Source: Bacteroides ndongoniae
GTDB taxonomy: Bacteria; Bacteroidota; Bacteroidia; Bacteroidales; Bacteroidaceae
Direction of reading: 5' to 3'
Length of the DNA: 64,000 nucleotides
Assembly (NCBI RefSeq): GCF_900108345.1
Contig: NZ_FNVV01000013.1
Coordinates: 1,489,918 to 1,553,917, forward strand
Part shown: positions 19,196-27,094 of the stretch, one piece after another
Layout of the letters: each line of letters opens with the position of its first letter
Position numbering within the stretch: position 1 is the stretch's first letter
Notes under the pieces: model-generated
What the model saw: the letters and a program-made list of their open reading frames with translations, nothing else
Told to the model about the DNA's origin: nothing
Databases searched by the model: none
Position numbers and translations under genes: made by a program

Positions 19196-20191
19196 TTAGC
19201 TGTTTATTTCGATGAATGTTTTCAGTGTATTCAGTGCTTTCCCGCTTTCCAGCGATTCGCGGGCGATGGCGATGCACTCTTCGATTTCCTTTTCCGGCTC
19301 CATCACCTGAATGGCAAAGGCTGCATTGACCACTACGCACTGTGTCTGTGACGGTGTGGCACGGCAGTGCAGGATGTTGTCGAAGATGCGGGCGGCGTCT
19401 TCCTTGCTGCCGCCGCCGAACAGTTCTTCGGGGCGGGCTGCACTGAAGCCCAAAGCCTGCGGGCGGTAGATGCGTTCGTAGTGGCGGGTCATTACCTTGA
19501 ACTCGTCGGTCAGGGAGATTTCGTCGTAACTGTCCAGGCTGTTGACCACGGCAAAGTCGATGCCCAGTTTATAAAATACATTGGTGTAAAGGCGCATTTG
19601 GGCAAGGTCGGCCACGCCGAGCAGCTGGTAGGCAGGACGGCATGGATTGACGAGCGGTCCGAGCAGGTTGAACAGGGTGCGGACACCCAATGCCTTGCGT
19701 ACGGGGCCGACAAACTTCATAGCCGGGTTGAAAAGCTGGGCGTGCAGGTAGGCTATGTTGCATCGGTCCATGCTGCGTTTCAGGGTGTCGGCATTGTTGG
19801 TGAAACGGATACCGTGCTGCTCGATGACGTTGCTGGCACCACTGACCGAAGTGGCTCCGTAGTTGCCGTGCTTGGCCACTTTGTAGCCGGCACCGGCTAC
19901 GACGAAACAGGCGCAGGTCGAGATGTTGAATGTATTTTTACCGTCGCCACCTGTTCCTACGATGTCGATAGGGCGATAAGGACTGAAGTCGACGGGAATT
20001 CGTGTTTCCATCAGTGCTTCGCGAAATCCTATCAGCTCGTCGACTGTGATGCCGCGCATCTGGAAGGCGGTGAGCAGGGCGGCTATCTGAGCTTCCGGAT
20101 ACATCTCGCGGGTGATGTTGAGCAGAATCTGCCGGGCCTCTGCCGAGGTCAGTTCTTCGTGGTTGAAGAGTCGGGATAATATTTCTTTCAT
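19196..20191 (-). CDS. trpD: Anthranilate phosphoribosyltransferase
   Basis: Transfers phosphoribosyl from PRPP to anthranilate. The 331-residue protein has the PRPP-binding DIVGTGGDGKNTFNIST near residue 75 and KHGNYGATSVSGASNVIEQHG, both diagnostic. The second metal-binding acidic motif appears as SYDEISLTDE. Single-function form, not fused to trpG. It is 67 bases after trpG. Confidence 0.97.
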   Translation of the reverse strand: MKEILSRLFNHEELTSAEARQILLNITREMYPEAQIAALLTAFQMRGITVDELIGFREALMETRIPVDFSPYRPIDIVGTGGDGKNTFNISTCACFVVAGAGYKVAKHGNYGATSVSGASNVIEQHGIRFTNNADTLKRSMDRCNIAYLHAQLFNPAMKFVGPVRKALGVRTLFNLLGPLVNPCRPAYQLLGVADLAQMRLYTNVFYKLGIDFAVVNSLDSYDEISLTDEFKVMTRHYERIYRPQALGFSAARPEELFGGGSKEDAARIFDNILHCRATPSQTQCVVVNAAFAIQVMEPEKEIEECIAIARESLESGKALNTLKTFIEINS

Positions 20192-20258
20192 AATGTTTTC
20201 TTTGTTGAGTGTATGTTGTATAGAGAATTTTTCTTTGGGTTCGCGCTGTCTTGAGCGG

Positions 20259-20825
20259 TTATTGCCGGAGCCAGTTTCGTATGATTGTCTTTCCCTCGGG
20301 AGTCAGTACCGATTCGGGGTGGAACTGGATGCCGTGTACGTTGAGTTGGCGGTGCTTCAGCGCCATGATATGGCCTTCGGGGCTGACGGCGGTAACGGCC
20401 AGGGCGTCGGGCAGGTCGGTCTGGTCTACTACCCACGAGTGGTAACGTCCGGCCAGAATCTCGTCGGGCAGGCCGTTGAAGAGGTAGTCTTCATTTGCGC
20501 GGAGTATCTTTACGGGAGTCTGTACGCCGTGGAATACTTCTTTCAGGTTGGTCAGCCGGGCACCGAAGGCTTCGCCTATGGCCTGTTCGCCCAGGCAGAT
20601 GCCCAGTATCGGTTTGCTTTCGGCATAGGTGCGGATGGTGTCCATCAGCAGGCCAGCTTCTTCGGGGATGCCCGGACCGGGCGACAGGAGGATCTTGTCG
20701 TAACGTTTCAGTTCGTCCAGGCGGAAACAGTCGTTGCGCAACACACAGGTTTCTGCGCCCAGCTCTTTCACCAGATGTACCAGATTGTAGGTGAAGGAGT
20801 CGTAATTGTCGATGATGGCTATCAT
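20259..20825 (-). CDS. trpG: Anthranilate synthase glutamine amidotransferase subunit
   Basis: Delivers ammonia from glutamine to TrpE. The 188-residue class I amidotransferase has LSPGPGIPEEAG, the nucleophile Cys in ILGICLGEQAIGEAFGARL (near residue 77) and the His-Glu pair in FHPES near 170. Length is usual. It could in principle also serve PabB, but its place between trpE and trpD argues for anthranilate synthase. Confidence 0.96.
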   Translation of the reverse strand: MIAIIDNYDSFTYNLVHLVKELGAETCVLRNDCFRLDELKRYDKILLSPGPGIPEEAGLLMDTIRTYAESKPILGICLGEQAIGEAFGARLTNLKEVFHGVQTPVKILRANEDYLFNGLPDEILAGRYHSWVVDQTDLPDALAVTAVSPEGHIMALKHRQLNVHGIQFHPESVLTPEGKTIIRNWLRQ

Positions 20826-20855
20826 GGTTCTTGTTGTTTTTGTAAGGGTTGTGGT

Positions 20856-22262
20856 TTATAGTTTCTCGGCCATTTCGATGGCTTTCCGCAGGGCGCCGAG
20901 TTTGTTGTTCACTTCCTGCAGCTCGTATTCTTCGTTGCTCTTGGCCACGATTCCTCCGCCGGCCTGAAACCACAGTACGCCGTTGCGGCTGACGAAGGTG
21001 CGGATGGTGATGGCCTGATTGAGCGAACCGTTCAGTCCGATGAATCCGATACAGCCGCCGTAGGCGCCACGGTTGTGGGGCTCCAGTTCGCTGATCAGCT
21101 GCATGGCGCGCACTTTGGGAGCACCGCTCAGTGTACCGGCCGGGAACGTGTCGATGAATGTCTTGACGGAGTCGGCATCGTTGTTCAGCGTACCGCTGAC
21201 ACGGCTGACCAGGTGAATGACATGGCTGTAGTATTGTGTCTCTTTGTAGAAGTCGACTTTGACGTCGTGGCAGTTGCGCGAGAGGTCGTTGCGGGCCAGG
21301 TCGACGAGCATCACGTGTTCGGCATTCTCTTTAGGATCGTCGTGCAGGTAGCGGGCGTTGGCGGCATCCTGCTGCGGATCACCGGTACGTTTGGTCGTTC
21401 CGGCAATGGGGTCGATGTAGGCGCGTCCTCCCTCGATGCGGCAATGAGTTTCGGGCGAAGAGCCGAAGATACGGAATCCGCCGAAGTCGAAGTAGAACAG
21501 ATAGGGCGAAGGGTTGATGCTGCGTAAGGCGCGATACAGCTTGAAGTCGTCGCCCGTGAAGCGTTGTTCGAAGCGGCGCGAAAGCACAATCTGGAAGACG
21601 TCGCCCCGCAGGCAGTGGGTAATGCCCCGACGGATGTTGGCCTTGTGCTGCTCGTCGGTGAGCGGCGAGGTGACGGGACCCGAGGCGTGGAAGTCGTAGG
21701 CGGTGTAGTTGCGGTTGTGGATGGCCCGCTGCACCACGTCGAGCTGGCTTTCCTCGCCTTCGCCCTGCATTTCGAGGAGCATCATTTCGTTGCGGAAGTC
21801 GTTGAATACAATCAGGTACTTGTAGAGGATGTACAGCATGTCGGGGGCGTCGTTGGTGGCTTCGCGGCTGTCTTTTATCGGGATGTTCTCGAAGTAGCGG
21901 ACGGCGTTGAACGAGGTGTAGCCGTACAGGCCACAGTAGTTGCTGTACTCTCCCTCTACCCGGAAGCGGCCCAGAAAATCGTTGATGGCATTTTCCACCC
22001 GGTAGGTATCGGTCACGGCCCGTTCTTCGCGCCGGCCGTCGGGCAGGCGGAATATGGCTGTGCCGTGGTCGATGCTGATGCTTGCCAGCGGGCAGAGGGC
22101 GATGAAGGAACGGTTGTTTTCGCTTCCGTGATAGTCGGAACTCTCCATGAGGGCGCTTTGCGGAAAGATGTCGCGTACCTTCAGGTAAGTGCTTACGGGC
22201 GTGTGCAGGTCGCCGAGCAGGGTGCGGCTGACGGTCTTGTATCGGAATGTAGTTGGGGTCAT
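20856..22262 (-). CDS. trpE: Anthranilate synthase component I
   Basis: Forms anthranilate from chorismate, the committed step. The 468-residue protein has the chorismate-binding C-terminal half with PYLFYFDFGGFRIFGSSPE, IAGTTKRTGDPQQDA, HVMLVDLARNDLSRNC, FPAGTLSGAPKVRAM and GGIVAKSNEEYELQE. The feedback-type motif LMESSDYHG (like LLES) near residue 40 suggests tryptophan inhibition. Its start overlaps the trpB stop by four bases. Confidence 0.97.
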   Translation of the reverse strand: MTPTTFRYKTVSRTLLGDLHTPVSTYLKVRDIFPQSALMESSDYHGSENNRSFIALCPLASISIDHGTAIFRLPDGRREERAVTDTYRVENAINDFLGRFRVEGEYSNYCGLYGYTSFNAVRYFENIPIKDSREATNDAPDMLYILYKYLIVFNDFRNEMMLLEMQGEGEESQLDVVQRAIHNRNYTAYDFHASGPVTSPLTDEQHKANIRRGITHCLRGDVFQIVLSRRFEQRFTGDDFKLYRALRSINPSPYLFYFDFGGFRIFGSSPETHCRIEGGRAYIDPIAGTTKRTGDPQQDAANARYLHDDPKENAEHVMLVDLARNDLSRNCHDVKVDFYKETQYYSHVIHLVSRVSGTLNNDADSVKTFIDTFPAGTLSGAPKVRAMQLISELEPHNRGAYGGCIGFIGLNGSLNQAITIRTFVSRNGVLWFQAGGGIVAKSNEEYELQEVNNKLGALRKAIEMAEKL

Positions 22263-23470
22263 AGTGCAGTTGTATTTGAGGTGTTGAACGAAGATGTATT
22301 ATATTTCAGATAAGTTTCAATGTCTTTGTCGCCCCGGCCCGAAACGGTCAGCACAACTACGTCGTCGGGACGGAAGTTGACCTTTTCCAAAGCACCGAGA
22401 GCATGGGCACTTTCCAGGGCGGGAATGATGCCTTCGAGGCGCGTCAGCTGGTAGGCGGCACGGATGGCTTCGTCGTCGTTGACAGCCAGGACGAGTGCGC
22501 GTTTCTGTTTGGCCAGGTTGGCGTGCATAGGGCCGATGCCGGGATAGTCGAGACCGGCAGATATGGAGTAAGGCTCCTGTATCTGCCCGTCTTCGTCCTG
22601 AATGACGTAAGTACGTGCGCCGTGTATGATGCCCAGTTGGCCTAAGGCAATGGTGGCGGCAGTCATACCGGTTTCCACGCCCTTGCCTCCGGCTTCGGCC
22701 AGGACGATCTGCACACGGCGGTCGTCGACGTAATGGTAGATGGTGCCGGCCGCGTTGCTGCCGCCGCCTACGCAGGCAATGAGGTAGTCGGGATAGTCGC
22801 GTCCTTCCTGTTCGAGCAGCTGTTTGCGGATTTCCTCGCTGATGACCGACTGCAGGCGAGCCACCATGTCGGGATAGGGGTGAGGACCTACGGTGGAACC
22901 TATTATATAATAGGTGTTCTGCGGATGGCAACACCAGTCGCGGATGGCTTCGTTGGTGGCGTCTTTCAGGGTCATGTTGCCCGAGGTGACGGGTACGACT
23001 GTGGCACCGAGCATCTTCATCTTCTCGACGTTGACGCGTTGGCGTTCTACATCGGTCTTGCCCATGTAGACGATGCATTCCATGTTCATCAGGGCGCATA
23101 CGGTGGCGGTGGCCACGCCGTGCTGTCCGGCACCGGTCTCGGCAATGATGCGTTTCTTGCCCATGTGGCGTGCCAGCAGAATTTGTCCGATGGTGTTGTT
23201 TATCTTATGGGCTCCCGTGTGGTTCAGGTCTTCACGCTTCAGGTAGATTTTGCATCCGTATTGCTGCGAAAGGCGGTGGGCCAGGTAGAGTGGGGAGGGA
23301 CGGCCTACGTAGTCGCGGAGCAACTGGTCGTACTGGCGGCGGAAGCTTTCGCTTTGCAGCACGTCGAGGTAGGTGTCCTGAAGTTCTTTTACGCAACGGT
23401 GGAGGATTTCGGGGATGTAGGCGCCACCGAATTCGCCGTAATAGCCTTGATTGTCAACTAAGAAAGTCAT
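22259..23470 (-). CDS. trpB: Tryptophan synthase beta chain
   Basis: Joins indole and serine using pyridoxal phosphate. The 403-residue protein has GEFGGAYIPEIL at the N-terminus, the PLP lysine in KREDLNHTGAHKINN near residue 88, AETGAGQHGVATA, and the phosphate-binding GGGSNAAGTIYHY. Ends complete. It is the first structural gene of the operon (order trpB-E-G-D-C-F-A), preceded by the attenuator region. Confidence 0.98.
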   Translation of the reverse strand: MTFLVDNQGYYGEFGGAYIPEILHRCVKELQDTYLDVLQSESFRRQYDQLLRDYVGRPSPLYLAHRLSQQYGCKIYLKREDLNHTGAHKINNTIGQILLARHMGKKRIIAETGAGQHGVATATVCALMNMECIVYMGKTDVERQRVNVEKMKMLGATVVPVTSGNMTLKDATNEAIRDWCCHPQNTYYIIGSTVGPHPYPDMVARLQSVISEEIRKQLLEQEGRDYPDYLIACVGGGSNAAGTIYHYVDDRRVQIVLAEAGGKGVETGMTAATIALGQLGIIHGARTYVIQDEDGQIQEPYSISAGLDYPGIGPMHANLAKQKRALVLAVNDDEAIRAAYQLTRLEGIIPALESAHALGALEKVNFRPDDVVVLTVSGRGDKDIETYLKYNTSSFNTSNTTAL

Positions 23471-23525
23471 ATCTGTATGGTTTTAGTAGAGTTATTATTC
23501 GGATGTTGAGAGTGTGATAAACGAA

Positions 23526-23559
23526 AAAGAGCCCTGCCGCAAGTGCGGCAGGGCTCTTT
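23526..23559 (-). terminator. trp attenuator terminator
   Basis: A perfect 15-bp stem (AAAGAGCCCTGCCGC with GCGGCAGGGCTCTTT, loop ACTT) followed on the minus strand by TTTTTCG (T run continues to 23524). It lies between the leader peptide and trpB. The upstream arm (GAGCCCTGC, 23548-23556) can instead pair with GCAGCGCTC at 23593-23601 (8 of 9 positions), which would be the antiterminator. Confidence 0.92.
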
Positions 23560-23605
23560 CCGATATCAGTTACTGATTACATATATACATACGAGCGCTG
23601 CTCCC

Positions 23606-23668
23606 TTACGACTGTAGGAGTTGTAACGGGCGCCACCACCAATATGTATTTACGAATCTTGTTTTCAT
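23606..23668 (-). CDS. trpL: trp operon leader peptide with three Trp codons
   Basis: A 20-codon frame, MKTRFVNTYWWWRPLQLLQS, starting at 23668 and stopping at 23606. Codons 10-12 are three consecutive TGG. It lies 18 bases or so behind a predicted start site, between a strong promoter and a terminator placed before trpB. This is the classic arrangement for ribosome-mediated attenuation: stalling at the Trp codons should mask GGCGC (23630-23634), which can otherwise pair with GCGCT in the antiterminator arm. A longer frame on the same strand covers it in another phase but has no Trp codons and starts upstream of the promoter. Mechanism is inferred; peptide and hairpins are seen. Confidence 0.9.
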   Translation of the reverse strand: MKTRFVNTYWWWRPLQLLQS

Positions 23669-23692
23669 TGTCTTTTTGTTGTTTTACGATGG

Positions 23693-23723
23693 CAAATGTA
23701 GTCATTTTGTTGGAAACTCCAAA
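23693..23723 (-). promoter_or_regulatory. trp operon promoter
   Basis: On the minus strand TTTG (23723-23720), 19 bases, then TACATTTG (23700-23693): a full match to the Bacteroides consensus. The predicted start of transcription near 23686 is about 18 bases before the leader-peptide ATG. Confidence 0.85.
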
Positions 23724-23844
23724 TGCCGGAGGAATTTTTTTCCAAGTTTCTTGTAAAATTGCTGTCTCCAGCAATCTTTTTTCGGTTGTTATGTGTTCTA
23801 TTGTTGTGATAAAAGCGTATCTTCGCAAAAAAAGAATAGAAGTT

Positions 23845-24432
23845 ATGAAAGGATTAAGTTATTCATTTCTGCGTGCCGTGTGCGCGCTGGTTGTCGGGTT
23901 GGTGCTGGTGCTGTTTCCCGACCGTGCAGGCGATTATTTTGTGATAACGATCGGAGTCGTTTTTCTGGTTCCTTCGCTTATCAGCCTTATCGGATATTTT
24001 GCACAGGACAAAGAGTTGCGCCGCCGTTTTCCGGTCGAAGGGGTGGGCAGTCTGTTGTTTGGCCTGTGGCTCATCATTATGCCGGGATTCTTTGCCGACC
24101 TGCTGACGTATGTTTTGGGCTTCGTGCTTCTGATGGGTGGAGTCCAGCAGATTGCTTCGCTGGTCAGTGCCCGTCGCTGGGTGCCCGTTCCGGCAGGATT
24201 TTACGTCGTTCCGTCGCTCATTCTGATAGCCGGGCTGGTGGCTTTGTTCAATCCTACGGGCGTGCGTTCTACGGCTTTCATCATTATCGGTGTAAGCAGC
24301 CTGGTGTATGCGGCTTCCGAATTGCTGAACTGGGCCATGTTTATGCGCCGTCGTCCGAAGGCTGACATGCCTGCAGGCAGCACTTCGCTGAAGACTCGCC
24401 GCGACATTGAAGACGCCGAAATCGTAGAATAA
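23845..24432 (+). CDS. DUF308 (HdeD-like) membrane protein
   Basis: A 195-residue protein with six hydrophobic segments in three hairpin-like pairs and a short polar tail (RRRPKADMPAGST onwards). The repeated small-residue helices (GLVLVLFP, FGLWLIIMPGF, LILIAGLVALFNP) are typical of DUF308/HdeD-like proteins. HdeD is linked to acid resistance in E. coli, but no function can be claimed here. The frame is open back to 23644; I chose 23845 because the upstream part would overlap the divergent trp promoter and TATCTTCG at 23819-23826 is a plausible -7 element. Confidence 0.8.
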   Translation: MKGLSYSFLRAVCALVVGLVLVLFPDRAGDYFVITIGVVFLVPSLISLIGYFAQDKELRRRFPVEGVGSLLFGLWLIIMPGFFADLLTYVLGFVLLMGGVQQIASLVSARRWVPVPAGFYVVPSLILIAGLVALFNPTGVRSTAFIIIGVSSLVYAASELLNWAMFMRRRPKADMPAGSTSLKTRRDIEDAEIVE

Positions 24433-24490
24433 ACCGATTCGGAATACTGAAGATTTAGGTAGACTCCGGTTTTCTCTGGTCGAACCGCCG

Positions 24491-24597
24491 GTTCCCACTT
24501 GTGGGTACGGCTGTTCCCATTAGAGGGAACCGGAGTTCCCATTAAAGGAAACTGCCGTTCCCGTTAAGGGAAACTGGAATTCCCATTAAAAGGGAAC
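24491..24597. repeat. Five tandem 22-bp palindromic repeats
   Basis: Units begin at 24491, 24513, 24535, 24557 and 24579, an exact 22-base period. Each unit is an imperfect 18-bp palindrome (consensus GTTCCCATTAAAGGGAAC; variants GTTCCCACTTGTGGGTAC, GTTCCCGTTAAGGGAAAC) plus a 4-base spacer (GGCT, CGGA, TGCC, TGGA). It lies between the ends of two converging genes. Too short in period and without variable spacers, so not CRISPR. Confidence 0.9.
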
Positions 24598-24649
24598 GAA
24601 GGAAACGCCGGTTGTGGACGACAGGCGGATAGTATGTACGGCATAAAGC

Positions 24650-24690
24650 AAAGGGAGAACTGCCTCACGGCACCTCTCCCTTTATAAACT
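24650..24690. terminator. Bidirectional terminator between DUF308 gene and glnN
   Basis: AAAGGGAGA at 24650-24658 pairs with TCTCCCTTT at 24675-24683, with an inner GCC/GGC stem around TCAC. It stands between the converging DUF308 gene and the glutamine synthetase gene and can serve either, though the T runs are short. Confidence 0.65.
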
Positions 24691-24800
24691 TAAAACAACC
24701 AACAAAAGAATTTTCAACCGGCATTCGCCGCCTCTGTCTGTTTGACTGCCAGACGGTGATGAGGAGGCTGAATGCCGATGTTTTTATAGATTTGTGTCTG

Positions 24801-26990
24801 TTACCTGATAAACAGCAGTTCTCTGTATTTGGGCAACGTCCACATCTGGTTGTCCACAATCAGTTCCAGCTTGTCGATGTGGTAGCGTATTTCTTCCATG
24901 GCCGGAACGATGGTATCGTGGTAGGCGATGGCTTTGCTACGTTCACATTCAATCTTGTTGGCCACTTTGCGGGCCTCGATCATGGCATCCACGTGTTCTT
25001 TGATGAAAGCGGTGCGGTCGGCAATTTCCTCTATCAGTTCCAGGTTCTTGGCCGAAAGTTTGGCTGCTTTTTCTGCCGGGAACAGTTCTTTCATCTTGTA
25101 GACGTTGTCTATCAGTTCGGTCTGGTACTGAGTGGCCACGGGGATAATGTGGTTCATGGCCAGGTCACCCAATACGCGAGCCTCAATCTGGATTTTCTTG
25201 GTATAAATTTCCCACTTCACTTCGTTGCGGGCTTCGAGTTCCTTCTTGGTCATGACGCCTGTCGACTCGAACATGGCGATGCTTTCCGGTTTCAGGTAGT
25301 TGTCGAAGATGACGGGGACGCTTGTTTCGCAATCCAGGCCGCGGCGTGCAGCTTCGGCTTTCCATTCGTCGCTGTAACCGTTTCCGTCGAAATGGATGGG
25401 CTTGCAGATCTTGATGTATCTGCGGATGACGTCGAGGATGGCCGAAATCTTAGGTTCGCCTTTTTCAATCAGTTCGTCCACGTCTTTCTTGAAGTCTGTC
25501 AACTGTTCTGCAAGGGCAGTATTCAGGGCGATCATGGCGCTGGCACAGTTGGCCTCGGAACCTACGGCACGGAACTCGAAGCGGTTTCCGGTGAAGGCGA
25601 ACGGACTGGTACGGTTGCGGTCGGTGTTGTCGATCAGCAATTCCGGAATCTGCGGAATGTCCAGCTTCATGCCCTGCTTGCCGCTGAGGCTGATGAGTTC
25701 GTCCTTCGTGCTTTCCTCAATGTGTTCGAGCACCTGGCTCAGCTGCTTGCCCAGGAAAGAAGAGATGATGGCGGGAGGTGCTTCGTTGGCTCCCAGACGG
25801 TGTGCGTTGGTAGCGCTCGATATGGAAGCCTTCAGCAGACCATTGTGACGGTAGACAGCCATCAGTGTGTTGACTACGAACGTGATGAAACGCAAGTTGT
25901 CCTCGGGCTGTTTGCCAGGCGCGTGAAGCAGAATGCCGGTATCGGTACCCAACGACCAGTTGTTGTGCTTGCCGCTTCCGTTTACTCCCTTGAAGGGTTT
26001 TTCGTGCAGCAGTACGCGGAAGCCGTGGTTGCGTGCTATCTTACGCATCAGTGCCATGATAAGCATGTTGTGGTCGACAGCCAGATTGCACTCCTCGAAG
26101 ATAGGAGCCAGCTCGAACTGGTTGGGAGCCACTTCGTTGTGACGTGTCTTTACGGGGATACCCAGTTTCAGTGCTTCAATTTCCAGTTCCTTCATGAAGG
26201 CTGCCACACGGGGCGGAATGGCACCGAAGTAGTGGTCTTCCAGCTGCTGGTTCTTGGCCGAGTCGTGTCCGGTCAGTGTACGTCCGGTCATCAGCAGGTC
26301 GGGACGGGCAGCATACAAACCTTCGTCAACCAGGAAATATTCCTGTTCCCAGCCCAGGTAGGCATATACTTTCTTGACGTCGGGGTTGAAGTAGTGGCAT
26401 ACCTCTACGGCAGCCTTGTCAACGGCACGCAGCGCCTTCAGCAACGGTGCCTTATAGTCGAGCGATTCGCCAGTGTAGGCGATAAAGATAGTCGGAATAC
26501 ACAGAGTGTCGTCTACGATGAAAGCGGGTGACGACGGGTCCCATGCCGAGTAGCCGCGTGCCTCGAACGTATTACGGATTCCACCGTTGGGGAAGCTCGA
26601 AGCGTCCGGTTCCTGCTGAACCAGCAGTTTGCCGGTAAACTCTTCCATCATGCCTCCTTTTCCGTCGTGTTCGATGAAGGCATCGTGCTTTTCGGCCGTA
26701 CCTTCGGTCAGCGGATGGAACCAGTGAGTGTAGTGAGTGGCTCCCATTTCAAGAGCCCATTTTTTCATTCCTGCAGCTACCTCGTCGGCAATGCTGCGAT
26801 CCAGTGGAGCACCGTTGTCGATTACGTCGATCAACTTTGCGTATACCTTGCTGGGCAGATACCTGAACATCTTTTCCTTGTTGAAAACATACTTGGCAAA
26901 ATATTCCGAAGGTCGTTCCTCGGGGATTGCCACTGCAACGGGTTTCTTTTTGAACGCCGTTTCGACTACTCTGAATCTCAGTTTTGACAT
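24801..26990 (-). CDS. glnN: Type III glutamine synthetase
   Basis: Makes glutamine from glutamate and ammonia. The 729-residue length is diagnostic of the GSIII class, found in Bacteroides and cyanobacteria; it forms large double-ring complexes. Visible signatures include GATHYTHWFHPLTEGTAEKHD, the metal and substrate loop LLVQQEPDASSFPNGGIRNT, EVAPNQFELAPIFEE, the ATP-site KPFKGVNGSGKHNNWS and NRTSPFAFTGNRFEFRAVGS. A long C-terminal helical part follows residue 560. It lies 104 bases downstream of amtB, in a nitrogen-assimilation cluster. Confidence 0.97.
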   Translation of the reverse strand: MSKLRFRVVETAFKKKPVAVAIPEERPSEYFAKYVFNKEKMFRYLPSKVYAKLIDVIDNGAPLDRSIADEVAAGMKKWALEMGATHYTHWFHPLTEGTAEKHDAFIEHDGKGGMMEEFTGKLLVQQEPDASSFPNGGIRNTFEARGYSAWDPSSPAFIVDDTLCIPTIFIAYTGESLDYKAPLLKALRAVDKAAVEVCHYFNPDVKKVYAYLGWEQEYFLVDEGLYAARPDLLMTGRTLTGHDSAKNQQLEDHYFGAIPPRVAAFMKELEIEALKLGIPVKTRHNEVAPNQFELAPIFEECNLAVDHNMLIMALMRKIARNHGFRVLLHEKPFKGVNGSGKHNNWSLGTDTGILLHAPGKQPEDNLRFITFVVNTLMAVYRHNGLLKASISSATNAHRLGANEAPPAIISSFLGKQLSQVLEHIEESTKDELISLSGKQGMKLDIPQIPELLIDNTDRNRTSPFAFTGNRFEFRAVGSEANCASAMIALNTALAEQLTDFKKDVDELIEKGEPKISAILDVIRRYIKICKPIHFDGNGYSDEWKAEAARRGLDCETSVPVIFDNYLKPESIAMFESTGVMTKKELEARNEVKWEIYTKKIQIEARVLGDLAMNHIIPVATQYQTELIDNVYKMKELFPAEKAAKLSAKNLELIEEIADRTAFIKEHVDAMIEARKVANKIECERSKAIAYHDTIVPAMEEIRYHIDKLELIVDNQMWTLPKYRELLFIR

Positions 26991-27094
26991 AATACCTTTG
27001 TAATTTGTTGGTTTAAAAATGATGTGTTAGAATAAAGATTTTCTTTTTTATCTGGTTTCCGGGAAGGCGGCCAAGCCCGCCCGGGATTAAGCTA

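Noticed and set aside
23577..23828. An 83-codon minus-strand frame across the trp leader
   Set aside because: It begins upstream of the consensus trp promoter and has no Trp codons; the short frame 23606-23668 in another phase explains the region.
24491..24597. Possible CRISPR array
   Set aside because: Period is only 22 bases with 4-base spacers, repeats are imperfect and no cas gene is near.
24756..26531. A 591-codon plus-strand frame opposite glnN
   Set aside because: Antisense shadow of a well-supported glutamine synthetase gene; codon bias of the true gene keeps the opposite frame open. The same holds for long frames opposite trpD (19367-20179), trpB (22733-23461) and gltB (38034-39026).
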